This document shows positions 1 through 12,100 of a DNA stretch of 64,000 bases, one piece after another (position 1 is the first letter of the stretch; the number at the start of each line of letters is the position of its first letter). The position numbers and the translations under genes were made by a program. The DNA comes from Annona cherimola (lineage: Eukaryota > Streptophyta > Magnoliopsida > Magnoliales > Annonaceae). The stretch spans positions 15,477,764 through 15,541,763 of the forward strand of contig CM059972.1 in NCBI GenBank assembly GCA_030490835.1, read 5' to 3'. Below the pieces are notes generated by a model that was not told the origin of the DNA, searched no databases, and saw only the letters and a list, made by a program, of their open reading frames with translations.

Positions 1-2624
1 GAGAGGGGAAAATCGTGTCTTCTAGTTTTGGCTGTACAGGAGTGGTGATGTCATTTCTCTCTTTTTAAATTATTTTTGATTAATTATAGGAAGATAAGGA
101 AGTGGGAATGGAACTATATATATATATATCTTATTATGAAATTAATTAATGAGGATTAATGAATAACAAATTATATTCTATTCTTAATTGGGTTTTAGCT
201 GCACACCAAAAAGTCGCTATTCGTCGCATCATGGATATATTTTTCTTTCGAAAGTGCTGCGGAAATTTTGGTATATTTTCTTGCTTATACATGCTTTTTG
301 GTGGGTGGTGTTTGTCAACTGGGCTGTTTGCTGACCAGCTGCTACACTTTCCAAATCCTGTATACACTGCATCGGTAGAAAGCAACTGGTTGAGCAATTC
401 CAAATGCTATGCTGTTTAGACTAGTTGTCGCATCTCGTGACTATAACCGGCCTGAATTCTTGTCACCTCAATTGAATTCGGTTTTATTTTGAAGTGGACG
501 ACCAGTTCATTTTCAAAAGCTAGCTGGACCTTTTTGGTTGCTACTTTTCTGATGATGATGTTTTGAATATTATATTGATTATACAATTGTACCGCCCAAT
601 TAATTGGTATTCAACCAATCTCTTTCCTCCGGTCTTACGTTTGGAATTTGGATGCAGTTTATTCTACACGCTATAAAGTCTTAGCCATATATATTTATTT
701 GTTAATTGTTATGATCTATTATTTTTTATTGTATTTTAAATTTGAATTAATTCGGTTGTTTGCTTTTCATTCATGCCATGATATTTTAATTAGTTGTTTG
801 CAGTACTTCTCTTTTATTTTAAGTTTTGCATTAAAATCCAGCATTTACTCCTTTCAAATTAATCTTCATTTGAAATTTGATTTTAGATTAAGCTAACAGC
901 GATACGGATAAGCTAAGTTGCTGCAAGCCTACTCCATTCAAACTAAAATTCTATCGAAATCATTAGTGAGGCGTTCGATTTCAGCTTAGTTTTTTGATGT
1001 GTGACCCACATTGCTGATCAAATGATTGTCATTGTATGATTGTCCCTGTCTTTTGATTAAAGGTTTTTGTATTTTCCTCCATAAGTCCTGGTTTGAATAG
1101 GGTAGGGATGGTCATCGCTCAACCGCCTAGAAACTTGCGTATCCTGTATCCATATCACCGTGGGATTTATCTAAAAACAAAATAAAGATTAATTTGAAAA
1201 CGACTTCTCATTCAATGCTTTTTTTAATGATAGCCTGAAATGAAATAAAATTACAAACATCTAATTGGAATTTTATGGCTTTCTTTTTCACTATAAATGT
1301 CCTGGCTTTAATTAAAAAGAAAACTATATATCACTAGTTCAAATTTAAAAAAGAATAAAAAAATAATTCATCATAATAATTAACATGTACAACTCTCTAC
1401 AATTTGTAGACTGCAGAAACCAATTTTAAATTATAACATAGATTTTTTTATTTAAACAACGAATTTAATTTACTGTTTAAAATTACAAACTAGCATATGA
1501 ACATCCAAACATGCCAATGGAGGAACGAGATTGGATGGATACCAATTAGGTGGGTACAATGGGTCACATTATCAAAAAAAAGTATACAGATGAATTTTCA
1601 AGCCAATTTCAGCTTCTGTGTGGGGCTCAGCTTTTATGCGTGGGCCGACCTTCCTCTCGTTTTATTCATGGGCTATTTGCACTTTTCTTAAGCGATTTTA
1701 CAAATTTTCCTCCAGCCATTGATTTTACAGAAAATGCACCTGTATTATCAGTTTGGATGGATTTTGTGACACATCTAAACATGATCACATCAATGCAATG
1801 ATATTCTTTAGACGGTGGCTCAGCCAATGTCGATGATCGGAGTTCATGAGCAAGGCAGTTTTACAAAATTAATATTATATGGAAAATTAAAATTACAGAA
1901 ACTGGGGAGATAGTTAGTAATAACCCCTTTTAATCAACACAACCCCATGATTACGGAATTGCCCATCAGTCCAATTCTTCCTATTCTAATCAATGTTTGG
2001 TGCGAACAGGCCCAGAACATCGATACCGACATCAGTGCAGAAGTCTTTTGTTTTCTTGATAACAAATCATTTCCGCCGCATTGGACGGTTGCGATTTGTC
2101 GTTTGCTGTGTCCGTCGGCTGCGGAGCTTTCCAAGGCGTCCGTATTCTCTGGAGGTGAGAGTGGCAGACAGGAGGAGCGCGAAATCTAGGAAATTGGAAG
2201 AACGGGGGCCGAGAAACCGCTAATCATGTCTCGCACATGCGCTTTCCCACCGAATTGTTGGGCTTCCCTTTCCCCTCTTTCATTTCATCCTAGCCCTCCA
2301 AATTTTTTTTTTAAAAAAAATCAAAATCACGGGCCATCCACCATCTGCTTCTGCCTCGTAGAGAGTGGACCGCCAAAATCCATTATCGGACGTGGTTTAA
2401 GATGCTCACGCTATTTGCAAAAATAATATTTTTTTTGGCTCACTTAAACGCGATTATCTAATTGTAATTATTTTGATAGATTATGCTCAACTAAATCTTG
2501 ATGGAGAGCAGGTCAAAGTTTGATCGGTTAAAAAATGGTCGGCCTTGGTGTTTTCTACAAAGAAATTTATAGACGACTTTAGTAAAATCAGAAAATTACT
2601 TAAGTGCAAATAGCCCAAATACAT
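1..2624. other. Intergenic DNA without a supportable gene
   Basis: AT-rich sequence with only short open frames on both strands and no recognisable protein domain, splice-consistent frame or TIR/TSD pair. About 1930-2420 is richer in G+C and carries overlapping frames of 60-80 codons on both strands, but none resembles a family I know. It could be a decayed gene fragment or promoter-like DNA. Confidence 0.5.
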
Positions 2625-2648
2625 ACATATATATATATATATATATAT
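2625..2648. repeat. (TA)n microsatellite, left junction of element chain
   Basis: An alternating AT tract immediately left of the GC-rich element that starts near 2651. Similar tracts sit at 3643-3684 and 4066-4082, so this is the first of three microsatellite blocks that separate two inserted elements. Confidence 0.85.
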
Positions 2649-2650
2649 GT

Positions 2651-3639
2651 GGGATTTATTCAGGTGCATTCCGACTGCACCCGAATACCCTGCAGACACC
2701 CCATCCGCCCGTTCGTTTCAGCGGGAGAAATTTACGCCGTTCGTTCAATTATGCGTGTAGAGAGATGACGAGCCGAACGGAGACGCGCGTACATGCGCGC
2801 AAAAATTCGGATAATGCATTTTCCCGCTTGGTGGACTGAAAATCCACAAAAACCCACCCGCTCATCCCTCCCATTTCGAAAACAGAGACCCCACCGCTGC
2901 CGCTGCTACTGCTGCAGCCGCCGTTGCTGCTCCCAAATCTCCTTCTCCGTCGATTTTGAAGTTCTATGATCGATTATGATTGATTCTGAAGTTCTGTGTC
3001 GACAGAAGGTACTGTGCGCAGATCGTCTTCTCCGAAAATCCGCACGCGGATTCTGAATCCGCATGCGGATTATAACTGCGCAGCAAACGCGCCTCCCATC
3101 TACATCTCTCTGACGCGAAATCCGCATGCGGATTCTAAATCCGCATGTGGAAAACAACACTTATGGGAGGTACGTTTGCTGCAGATTCAGAATCCGCATG
3201 CGGATTTTCGCGTAAGAGAGATGCAGATGGGAGGCACGTTTGCTGCGCAGTTATAATCCGCATGCGGATTTTCGGAGAAGACGATCAGCGCGAAATCCGT
3301 CGAAGCAGAACTTCGGAATTCATTCACAGAACTTCGAAATCGACGGTTTCCGTCGATGCAGAACTTCGGAATCGATCACAGAACTTCGGGGGGTGCCGCG
3401 ATTTAGGGATTGAGGAGGGACGAGGGACGCCAGAGAGGAGGAGGAGGCGGGATTTCTGTTTTTGTTTTTAGCTGCCGAGCGGGAAAATTTTCCCAACATT
3501 CACCGCGTGTACGTCCCACCCAACGCAACACAACACGCGCACCGACTCTCGACGGACAGGATTCATCCTGCCGAAATAGACGGCCGGATGAGCCGTCTGC
3601 ACGGTAGTTTCCGTGCGGTCCGAATGCACATGATTAAAT

Positions 3640-3642
<3 letters not shown>
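2651..3642. mobile_element. GC-rich TIR element inserted in (TA)n
   Basis: The ends form an inverted repeat: the left begins GGGATTTATTCAGGTGCATT and the reverse complement of the right begins GGGATTTAATCATGTGCATT, with about 22 of 25 bases matching. Both ends abut (TA)n. The ends also fold into small hairpins: GGTGCA..TGCACC on the left, and AGACGGC..GCCGTCT plus GCACGG..CCGTGC on the right. The interior is much more GC-rich than the surroundings and holds the palindrome cluster at 3021-3286. No transposase frame is present, so it would be non-autonomous. The microsatellite target resembles that described for rice Micron elements, but kinship is inference. The interior could include a captured host fragment. 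Confidence 0.65.
3021..3286. repeat. Large imperfect inverted repeat built of 14-bp palindromes
   Basis: The left arm starts at 3021 (GATCGTCTTCTCCG) and its reverse complement ends at 3286. The arms share more than 100 bp with few mismatches; the left arm has one extra palindrome unit. The palindrome ATCCGCATGCGGAT occurs perfectly four times, with one CACG variant and one half-degenerate copy. No protein function is proposed, and the short frames through it are by-products of the symmetry. Confidence 0.8.

Positions 3643-3684
<42 letters not shown>
3643..3684. repeat. (TA)n microsatellite joining two elements
   Basis: A 42-bp alternating TA tract lies between the end of the GC-rich element (..AAATCCC) and the start of the next element (GGATTCTG..). 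It is therefore shared as a flank by both insertions. Confidence 0.9.
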
Positions 3685-3686
<2 letters not shown>

Positions 3687-4065
3687 ATTCTGTTCCGGTG
3701 CAGCGTCACTGCACCGGAACAGCGATGCAGTGGCCCCAAAATGGGGCCCACATGATCATGAAATCATGATCTACTCCACCCATTGTATTTAGAATAATGT
3801 ATTCTATAACCATACCAATTTTCATCCCAATCAGATATTTTAAAGTTGTTATTTACATTAAACTATTTTATTACGTTGGATTTGTACCATTTTCAGATGG
3901 GGCTCATATACATATCTGATTGGGATGAAAATTGGTATGGTAATAGAATACATTATTCTAAATATAATGGGTGGAGTAGATAATGATTTCATGATCATGT
4001 GGACCCCGTTTTGGGGCCACTGCACGGCTGTTCCGGTGCAGCGTCACTGCACCGGAACAGGTCCC
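3685..4065. mobile_element. Foldback element with ~160-bp arms, in (TA)n
   Basis: The left 160 bp and the reverse complement of the right 160 bp are nearly identical. They surround a short unique centre at about 3850-3900. Each end carries a perfect hairpin, TGTTCCGGTGCAG / CTGCACCGGAACA with a 5-base loop (3693-3723 and 4029-4059). Both ends abut (TA)n. No coding capacity. The internal motif (AATGGGTGGAGTAGAT, ATTGGTATGG) recurs in elements near 17.8 kb and 44.1-45.6 kb, which makes this the best-preserved member of a dispersed family. Confidence 0.8.
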
Positions 4066-4082
4066 ATATATATATATATATC
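4066..4082. repeat. (TA)n microsatellite, right junction
   Basis: A short alternating AT tract directly right of the foldback element, closing the chain of two elements and three microsatellite blocks. Confidence 0.8.
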
Positions 4083-5239
4083 TCTAGGGCATGTGGTGGG
4101 GCCCACTTAATTAGTAGTGATGGGCTCCATGTGACTCATGTGCTACGGAAAGCGTGGCTAGCGATTGGAGGGAATATGCATGGGGGATATTATTATTGAA
4201 AGTAAAAAGAAAGGAGAGTATCCCATATTCCCATTTTACTACTTCCGATGCCATGCCCTTTTCCGTCCGCGCCACCCCCATTTTTGTTCCTTGTTCCTGC
4301 AAGGCTGCAACCACGGACTGTTGTTGTAAATTGTCAATGTTCCTGACGTGTTTGTCCTTACCTTTGTTATTTATTCCTCTCAGAGTTGGATGGTCCAAAT
4401 CTATTACTTTAAGGAAGACCAAACGAGTTGAATGGTCTAAAACATAAATACCATCTTAACCTATTATAATAATTCCCCAGCAATTGCATTAATTTATCAT
4501 CTTTTCACAAATTAATACTACGTTCAGCGCGTGCGTTTTATGAGTTTGATGCTCCACTAAATGAAGCTTAAATGAGGAAGAAAAATGCATAGTTAGATTT
4601 GTGGTTTATGTGAATACTTTACCAGAATAAATCCTCAAATGTTTTGATAATTAGGGAGTGCATGAGAAATCGAACCTAGAGGGGTCAAAAGAAAGCTGAA
4701 AGTTAGAATGCTATCTTGATATGGTGTATTCGAAGGATAAATTCGATGGATAAAATTTAGTTAATCGGCAGCTAAGATTGACGGATCAAATGAATGGGAT
4801 AGGATGCCTCTGCCTCCTTTGATTCAACTATTCCATGTCATAGATTTCTGATGTGCCAGCACACCAACCCTATCTCTTTACAGATCGAATCATTCCCCCT
4901 GCATCCTCATCGTTCTCTTTACGAGTCAAATCATTTCCCCAATATCCTCGTCGTAGTATGAATTTAAATTTTCTTCCGTTACTGTTTGAATTTTCAAATT
5001 TGTTGTCGTCGTCTTTGTTTACATTTCTTAAATATTTCACCAAAAAAATTAAGGGCCATGATTAATTCCATACGGTCGTGCTGGCGGAAAAATCCTTTTT
5101 TTATTTTTATAAAAATGTGAGGTTATATGAAATTTTTTATACATTCTTTTTTGTTTTTCCGAAATAAAGGGGCATGGGTATGCATGGATACATGCGCCAC
5201 GTGTGGGAAATTTGTCGAAGCTTTTCAGATTTTAAAAAT
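4083..5239. other. Intergenic DNA, no gene seen
   Basis: AT-rich with short open frames only. No recognisable domains, splice-linked exons or resolvable transposon ends. Confidence 0.5.
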
Positions 5240-5485
5240 ATGCTTCAGAAATAATAAAATTTTTAGTATAAAAATTTTTAGTATAAAAATTTTTAAATTG
5301 AAAAAATGATAGTAATAATGAGGAGAAGTAAAAGAAATAAATTTAAAATAGATAGGTTAGTTGGTAAAAGTGATTAAAAAGTAGGATAAATACATGAGAA
5401 TATGTGAAGAAATAATTAAAAATAGGATAATAATGGAGAGTGAAAGTTTTAACTTGATATTTTTTATTTATTGCCAAACACACCC
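5240..5485. mobile_element. Tourist/PIF-like MITE, 5' end lost
   Basis: The right end reads GCCAAACACACCC followed by TAA. This is the inverted form of the GGGTGTGTTTGG end seen in the intact copy at 63319-63599. The interior shares the same AT-rich text (GATTAAAAAGTAGGAT, GGAGAGTGAAAGTTTT). No matching left TIR is seen, so the left boundary is approximate. Confidence 0.6.
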
Positions 5486-6234
5486 TAAGTAATTTTATTT
5501 CTGAAAATAAAACAAGTACGAATGCATGCACCACACATGTATTCAGTATTCACGTCCATTTTCTTATTTTTTAAAATAAAAATATGAGAATTCAAAAGTT
5601 AACAAATTTCATATGAGCGCTGTCCAGCGGGTTTCCACCAGTTGGGAGTTTTGTCTTCCCACTGTATCTGATAGCTTATAACTTTTTTAGTTTAATTATA
5701 GTATCTGTTGAGATATGATGTAAATATACAATTAAACATAAATTATTTGTTTGCCCACTCTTTAAATTGACCAATTGACATGCAGCTTTTGCAATCGAAG
5801 CTAGCCCATATTCAACATAGTTATATTTTTAATAAAATTTCCAACAGATAACAAAGTGAAATCACTTAACAGTCCGCATTTTGATGGGTTAAAATATTTT
5901 ACCTTCTTATTGATTAATTTTGTGGTTTGCCAGAATTTTCATCAATATGACAACTTCATTTCTAACAAAACATGAATTTTTCAAAACCATAAACATTTTA
6001 GATTTAATAGTCCATTAAACGAATAAATTCCTTACAATTTCAAGGGAATGGATCCATTCATATATCCGTACGGATTTTGTTTCTAATACTTTTGTCCGTC
6101 ATAAATTATATACTTCTTAAGCTCCACTTTTATATCTTTTGAACTATAGTCAGTTTTCACCAGCCGTTTGCCATGCGCATCGCTAGTATGGCTTTGACTG
6201 ATACTGTTTATAATTGGAGCTTGATTGTATACAT

Positions 6235-6625
6235 CTTGATATATTTTAAGTTAAAATGTGACATTCATTTATTTTTACAATTAGTTATATTTTAAAAATT
6301 TTTCTTCATAAGCATGTTTATTTAAGTGTATTCAATTTATATACAAATTTTTTAAAATTTATAATACTTTTACATATTTATTTTTGATTTTTTAAAAGTC
6401 AAGTTTTTAAAAGGTGAAAAATGACTTAAATGCTCTTGAAATTGATGATTTTTTTAAAAATAAAAAATAAATATGTAAAAGTATTGTAAAATGGCAAAAT
6501 TTTGTATATTAATTGAATACACTTCGAAAAACATGTTTATGAAGAAAAATTGAAAAAATATATCTAATTGTAAAAAATAATAAATGTTGTATTTTAACCT
6601 AAAATATATCGTGATATATAGAATT
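6235..6625. mobile_element. AT-rich foldback element
   Basis: Two arms of about 150 bp are reverse complements: TTAAGTGTATTCAATT and ACATATTTATTTTTGA on the left face AATTGAATACACTT and TAAAAATAAATATGTA on the right. The spacer is at about 6400-6440. Ends read near ATCTTGATATATTTTA and TAAAATATATCGTGAT. I could not fix a target-site duplication. It looks like a diverged relative of the 9-bp-TSD foldback family at 20049, 36503 and 54282. Confidence 0.6.
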
Positions 6626-8493
6626 ATATTTTTTTATTATTTGGGAATTGTGTCTCCCTAGGTTATTGGTAGAACTATGTCTCTAGGTTTCTTAGGAGAA
6701 GTTGTGTGTCTAAATTTGTAAGAGTGTCTGATGACTTTAGTGTACTAGATGTTAAGATGAATATAAAACGTACCCATAAAAAAAACTACAATCATTTTCT
6801 TTGTTTTTTTTTTTTTTTTTGAAGGTTTTTCTAGGTCTTCCGTTATTTTACAACTCCCTACTCATGCCTTCTAACTGGTACAAAATATTAATAATGTGAT
6901 GTCCTTTAAGTTGTAGATTATTAATATGTTTCTAGATTAAGTCCTTAAGTTTTTGATCATGAGATTAAGCCTTAATTATCTCTAGATTTTTTCTAGAGTT
7001 GTTTAAAATCTAAACACCACCTACTACAATGTTATTAAAATCAGAATGGAAGTCAAACTGGTTAATCTAGTGTTCAGTTCATAGTTCAACTGGCTCAGTA
7101 TACTCCAAATTCTAAAAGGTTCTGATTTAAACATACGTATATATTAAGTCTCAATCTAAATTGCATCACCTCAAGATATGCTTCTATTTATCTATATTAT
7201 AAAAAATAAAAGAGCAGAACGTTACCCTCTATTTTTTCCATTATTATTATTTTTTAATTTGTCTAATTTTTGTTGAATGTTCCACACTAACTTCCACTAC
7301 ATCTCGGACAGCAGTGTTGGGCACTCTTCAGCTGACATTCTTCATCCCAGCCCAGTTGAAAACTTCATCAAAATCAAACCCACCACGGCAGCCTACAAGC
7401 TCACGTTTTATAGCCCAGGCCTCAGATTGACAAAACACCCAAGTCTCGGCAATCCGACACTGGAGATTCTCCTAATGCAATCTGCACCGTTGGATCCACA
7501 CGAATTCAGCGTTTAAGGACGACTTGGTTAGATCCACACAATTCCAGTCCCATCGTCTGGACATATTAAACAAAAAATCAGCACAATCTGGCTTTTATGT
7601 GGCCAATTCAAATCGTTGAAATTTGGAGACCAAAACCTTTCCAAATTGTCGTTAGTTTCAAATTTGGATAATACTCATTATTCATTTGGTAACTTTTTTC
7701 GTCCGGACGGAAGCTAATGCCCTACAATAGGTTCGGCTCATTCAAACTTCGGATCTCATGCATAAATGGTGTCTACTATGTAATTTTGATAAAACATAAG
7801 TTTGTTGAAAACTTAGATGGGATTAGCATGTGATGTGTATTGATAATGAAAAAATTAGTATAAAAATTAAACAATTGTATGAACCATGAGAAAATAAGTT
7901 GTTATTATTTTGAGAATCAGAAAGTATTTTTTTGAAAGATGTAATTCTATTTCATTCTCATCTAGTCTAAGTTGTGACTTGGTGTTACTGTATTTCACAT
8001 ATAATAAGAGGGTGTAGTAAAAGATGTAAAGCGTAATAGCCACCTTATTTGCACCACTTTTCGTAGTGAAGTAACATTTTAACTTTCTTAATGATTAAGA
8101 ATCCTATTTCTGTACATATTTTTAACCGTTTTAATTGTTTTCTGCAGAGTGCTTGCTAGACCTTGGGTATAAATTGTGGACATTTTTTTTTATCATTGCG
8201 AGGCATTTTCTCTGATTCCATTAGAATAACAGATATAGTAAGGCTTTTAGCATTCATCTTGCCAACATATTGTCAGAAATATTATGTACTGAGAATGCTC
8301 TTTAGGAGACATTATTTGCAAAGCGGTAGTTAAAGTCAGGGGGTATTTGTGTTTACCTCCGCACAAGGATAAAACTCTCTCATCGTGATGGGACTTAGAA
8401 GTTGAAACTCTTGCTCAATCAAGATCGTAACCTGAAGCAAATGAGGTTGTGACGTATGCAACGCTAGAAATGCTAATTTTACTTCTATTAATT
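6626..8493. other. Intergenic DNA, no gene seen
   Basis: AT-rich. A G+C-richer patch at about 7270-7770 holds a 79-codon frame on the plus strand with no recognisable domain. Nothing else is interpretable. Confidence 0.45.
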
Positions 8494-8496
8494 TAA

Positions 8497-8759
8497 GGGT
8501 GTGCATGAGAAATGATAAAACTTTTGAATGAAATATTTTTAGTGTAAAAGTTTTTAAAATGAGAGAAAATAATGTGATATGATTGAGCAAATAATGAATA
8601 ATAAAGAATAAAGTTAAAATAAATAATTTAGTTGTATAAAAATGATTGAAAAATAAAGTAATTGTATAAAAAGATGTAAATACATGATTGAAAATTAAGA
8701 TGATTATTGAGAGTGAAAAATTTTAAATTAAATTTTTTTTGGCATAAATAAATACACCA
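8497..8759. mobile_element. Tourist/PIF-like MITE
   Basis: Starts GGGTGTGCATGAG after TAA (8494-8496) and ends ..AATACACC before TAA (8760-8762). The termini resemble the GGGTGTGTTTGG family with substitutions. The interior has the family's typical text (AATAAAGTTAAAATA, GTTGTATAAAAATGATTG, GAGAGTGAAAAATTTT). It lies about 370 bp upstream of the BAP31-like start codon, so it is part of that gene's promoter-proximal DNA. Confidence 0.65.
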
Positions 8760-9096
8760 TAATGTTATAAATAGAATGATTAGTTAATAAGTAGCGAAGG
8801 ACGACCCAAGAAATAAAATATATATGATTTCTTATTATTAGTTCTAACGAGAAAAAAGAGTGGAGGGTATTTGTAAAAACCAAAAAGAGCGAGGACATCT
8901 ATTTGTCAATAACGGAAGACAGAGAGGGGCAAGTGCAAAAATCTTTTCCCACGGTAGAAGTTTCCTCCTCCTCCTCTGTGCGAATAGAAGGGGCCGACAG
9001 CTGGTGCTGGGCCTTCATCAGACGGTGGCAGAAAGACGAAGAGAAAAGGAAAACGGTCTGAAGCCGCAGCGGAGAAGCCGCAGCGGAAGAGAATTA

Positions 9097-9119
9097 GAGA
9101 GAGAGAGAGAGAGAGAGAG
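9097..9119. repeat. (GA)n tract in the 5' leader of the BAP31-like gene
   Basis: About 11 GA dinucleotides end six bases before the ATG at 9125. GA/CT tracts are common in plant 5' UTRs and core promoters. Whether it has a regulatory role here is inference. Confidence 0.85.
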
Positions 9120-9124
9120 GCGTC

Positions 9125-12100
9125 ATGGCGTTGCAATGGATGATACTGACATACGTCGTAGCAGCTGAGGCTGCAATAGCTCTCCTTCTCACTCTCCCCA
9201 TGCCCAAACTCCTCAAATCTCGCCTTGTAGCGCTCGTCTCCCTTCTCATCCAGCCTTGCGTCAGCATCATCCCCTTCGCTGGCTTTCAGCTCATGGGTAG
9301 GCTCCTCCTGTCACCTAGATTCAATACAATTCAAAACTCAGCGTCAAGTGCGCGTTTTTTAAGTCCCTGCTTCTTCTCGATCTTTGCAGACATCTATTGG
9401 AAGAACGAGCACCGTTTGATGTGCACGTCCGATGTCTGCACGGCCACCGAAAGAGACCGCTATGAAAAATCCGTAAGTTGAGCCTGCTTTCTGTTCCCCT
9501 TTAGATTGCAGTTTTGATTTGGGGAGAGCTGGCTATCAATATGTTGTGCCCTAATCTTGTAACTTCTGTACTTCTGTTCTTGAAAATTTAAAGAAGGATG
9601 CAAATATCGTACAATCTCAAATGTCAATGGGCGATATCGGCCAAGAATAAATACTCCGAAATTAAATTAGTTGTAGAACTTGTGAAAGATGCTTTTTGGG
9701 TTAAGAGTTGATGTCAAGAAAGAAATGCAGTCCAATGTATGGCGGTATTCCATCTTTAAGGCATAAAAATGACAGATTCTAAAGGCCTACGATTAAAAGT
9801 CTAGTGAGGAAACAAAATGTCGGCTTATCAATTAATTATTTGGCTACCGTTTTATATTTTTTTTTGTTGACGAATCAGTGGGGTTGGAGCTGAGATGTGG
9901 TAATTCAATAGAACAGGTTTCAGAATTTTTTTGTTTGTTTGTTTGGAGCATTTTTTTTTTCCAAATTTTTTTAATAACCAAAATAAAGATGGCCAGAATG
10001 TTGTTATCATTTATATAGATGCCTTGTATTGTTGTTAGTTTCCTTTCTAGATAGTACCAATTATTAGGACCTCTTGACTCCTATAGTTCATGATTGCATT
10101 GGCATGTCAATGATTTTTTGTGGATATGTATGTATGGGTTCTGCTTCTATGAACCCCCTATTTCATAGCAGTTTTTGGTGAAACCCTATCCATTTTGGCC
10201 AACCTTGATGACGATGTAAAATCCACTTCATCCATTATATTTAACATCATTCGTTTAGCTAAGTGACTAAAGCATCATTTGGTAACAATGGCGAGTGGGA
10301 AGCTATATTTTCTCCACGATTTTCAAAAAATAATTTAACATCTTACCAAATTACCATACTTCTTTTTTTATTATTATTTTTATTTTTACCCATATTTTTC
10401 CATCATTTTATCACACAACTACCTTGTTTCTTCCTTCTTTTCTCCCATCATATCATATCACATCACATTCACATTTTTTAAAAGTATTCCTTTCTTCACT
10501 TCCTTATCCACATTATCAAATGGTGCACAGGTTTCATCCAAATCAAAGATGTGGATGTGCCCTATCTAACAAAATGTGTAAATTTAACATAATAAAATAG
10601 TTTGACCCAAGTATCAATTTTAAAGTTGCATTTTTCAACTGATGAACCATCTAAAATATCATTCCTATGTGGATAAATGATTGTATAGAATATTGCTACA
10701 TTCTAATGCATATGTGAATGGGTCTAATAATTTTTCATATTTTACACATGAATATATATTTTAAGCAAATGTTATGTTTGCACATATTTGATTTGGATAA
10801 AACATGGTCTTTTAGCTGAACAACATAGAGGGAGGGTTTACTACACAACTGGCATAAGATGACAAAAACAAGCCTATGCTTCTGATCTTGATAGAGTTAC
10901 TATGTGTCATCATAAGATAAGATGTCTTATTCAACACAAGGTATCTTGAAGAGAAAAAGGAACCTAGATGGATGGTTTTGCCTAGGACGTTGGACTGTCA
11001 ATTATTATTTGTGAAAATTTCTTCTGAGCTGTCAACTGGTCTCAGCATTGGACGGTGTGATTCCTTCAAGCATATTGGATCAATCCTTGAATCAAGGTTA
11101 CAAGGAGGTAGAAAACTCATACTCATTTTTATCTCCTACTTTTTGTAGTCTCCTATTTACAGTTCAACTTCTTCCACATTTACGACAGTCCCATAATTTT
11201 ACCTATCATAGGCAGTGATTCATTTTGGTTACATAATTTTAGTATCAGAGCTTTATGTATTTTGCCCTCTTTAATGTCAATTTTCAAGAGAATCAAAAGT
11301 GAAAGAAAAAATTGATGTCAACCCATGGACCAACAACATGATGATTTTTGCAAATTGTTCAAAGAGTTGATGATGTTATGGGACAGATCACTAATTTGAA
11401 GCATTACTGCAAAAAATGACATTCGATAAGGAAAAGCCTAGAAACATTCTTGGATGAGAAATCAGCAATGCACGCTTTGTTGAACAATGTTGGTTTCATA
11501 TGGAACTTGATCCACCAAGGGCAAGCTCGGTGAACCCAATAGCTTGTTTTCATGGCATCAATTAACAAATGTCGGATCAGGATATGTTTGAAGAACAGTT
11601 CGTTGGTGATAGCATTTGCAAGGTAATTTCTTGCAAAAAAACCACTAGTGACATTGTCTATGGAACATAGGTATTGTTGGAATGAAAAAAAAATAATAGT
11701 GGGTTACAAAAGTTTTATAAAATTGATATTGGCCTTGTAAATTTAGAATTCAGACACAAACAATGGTAGATTCTGAGAATTTATAAAATGGACTTCTTGC
11801 CATTGAAGCAAATTGCAAGATTATATAAGGATAACATAACTTGTCCAGTTGTGAGGAGTTGTGCTGCAACTAGAAATATAATGATGGCAAACATTGTTCA
11901 TATGAGAAGGCAAATGAACAGAAGTGACAAAAGGCTGACATACTGACCTTGAAAACTGAAGACAGTTTAGGGTCATAAAGGCGGGAAACCTCTAAATCTG
12001 GTGGAATCTAAGTTGGGGATCAGAGCTAAATTTTTGAGCTTTTGGTGGCTTTAATCCTCTCTTATAAACACTTTTAATTATCAACTGGGTGCCAACAGGT

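Noticed and set aside
3021..3286. CRISPR-like array of short palindromes
   Set aside because: Units are irregularly spaced, arranged as mirror arms rather than direct repeats with unique spacers, and the DNA is plant nuclear.
3145..3471. 108-codon frame across the palindrome cluster
   Set aside because: It is produced by the repeated palindrome, which encodes SACG/PHAD-type repeats in several frames on both strands. No start context, splice sites or domain.
7277..7516. 79-codon frame with YKLTFYSP resembling the start of RuBisCO large subunit
   Set aside because: The likeness covers only a few residues (YKLT.Y.P) and nothing after it follows the RbcL sequence.
9125..9481. 118-codon continuous frame at the start of the BAP31-like gene
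   Set aside because: It reads through the first intron (9297-9389) and past the donor at 9473. Splicing restores the conserved FQLMDIYWKNEH junction and the rest of the protein.
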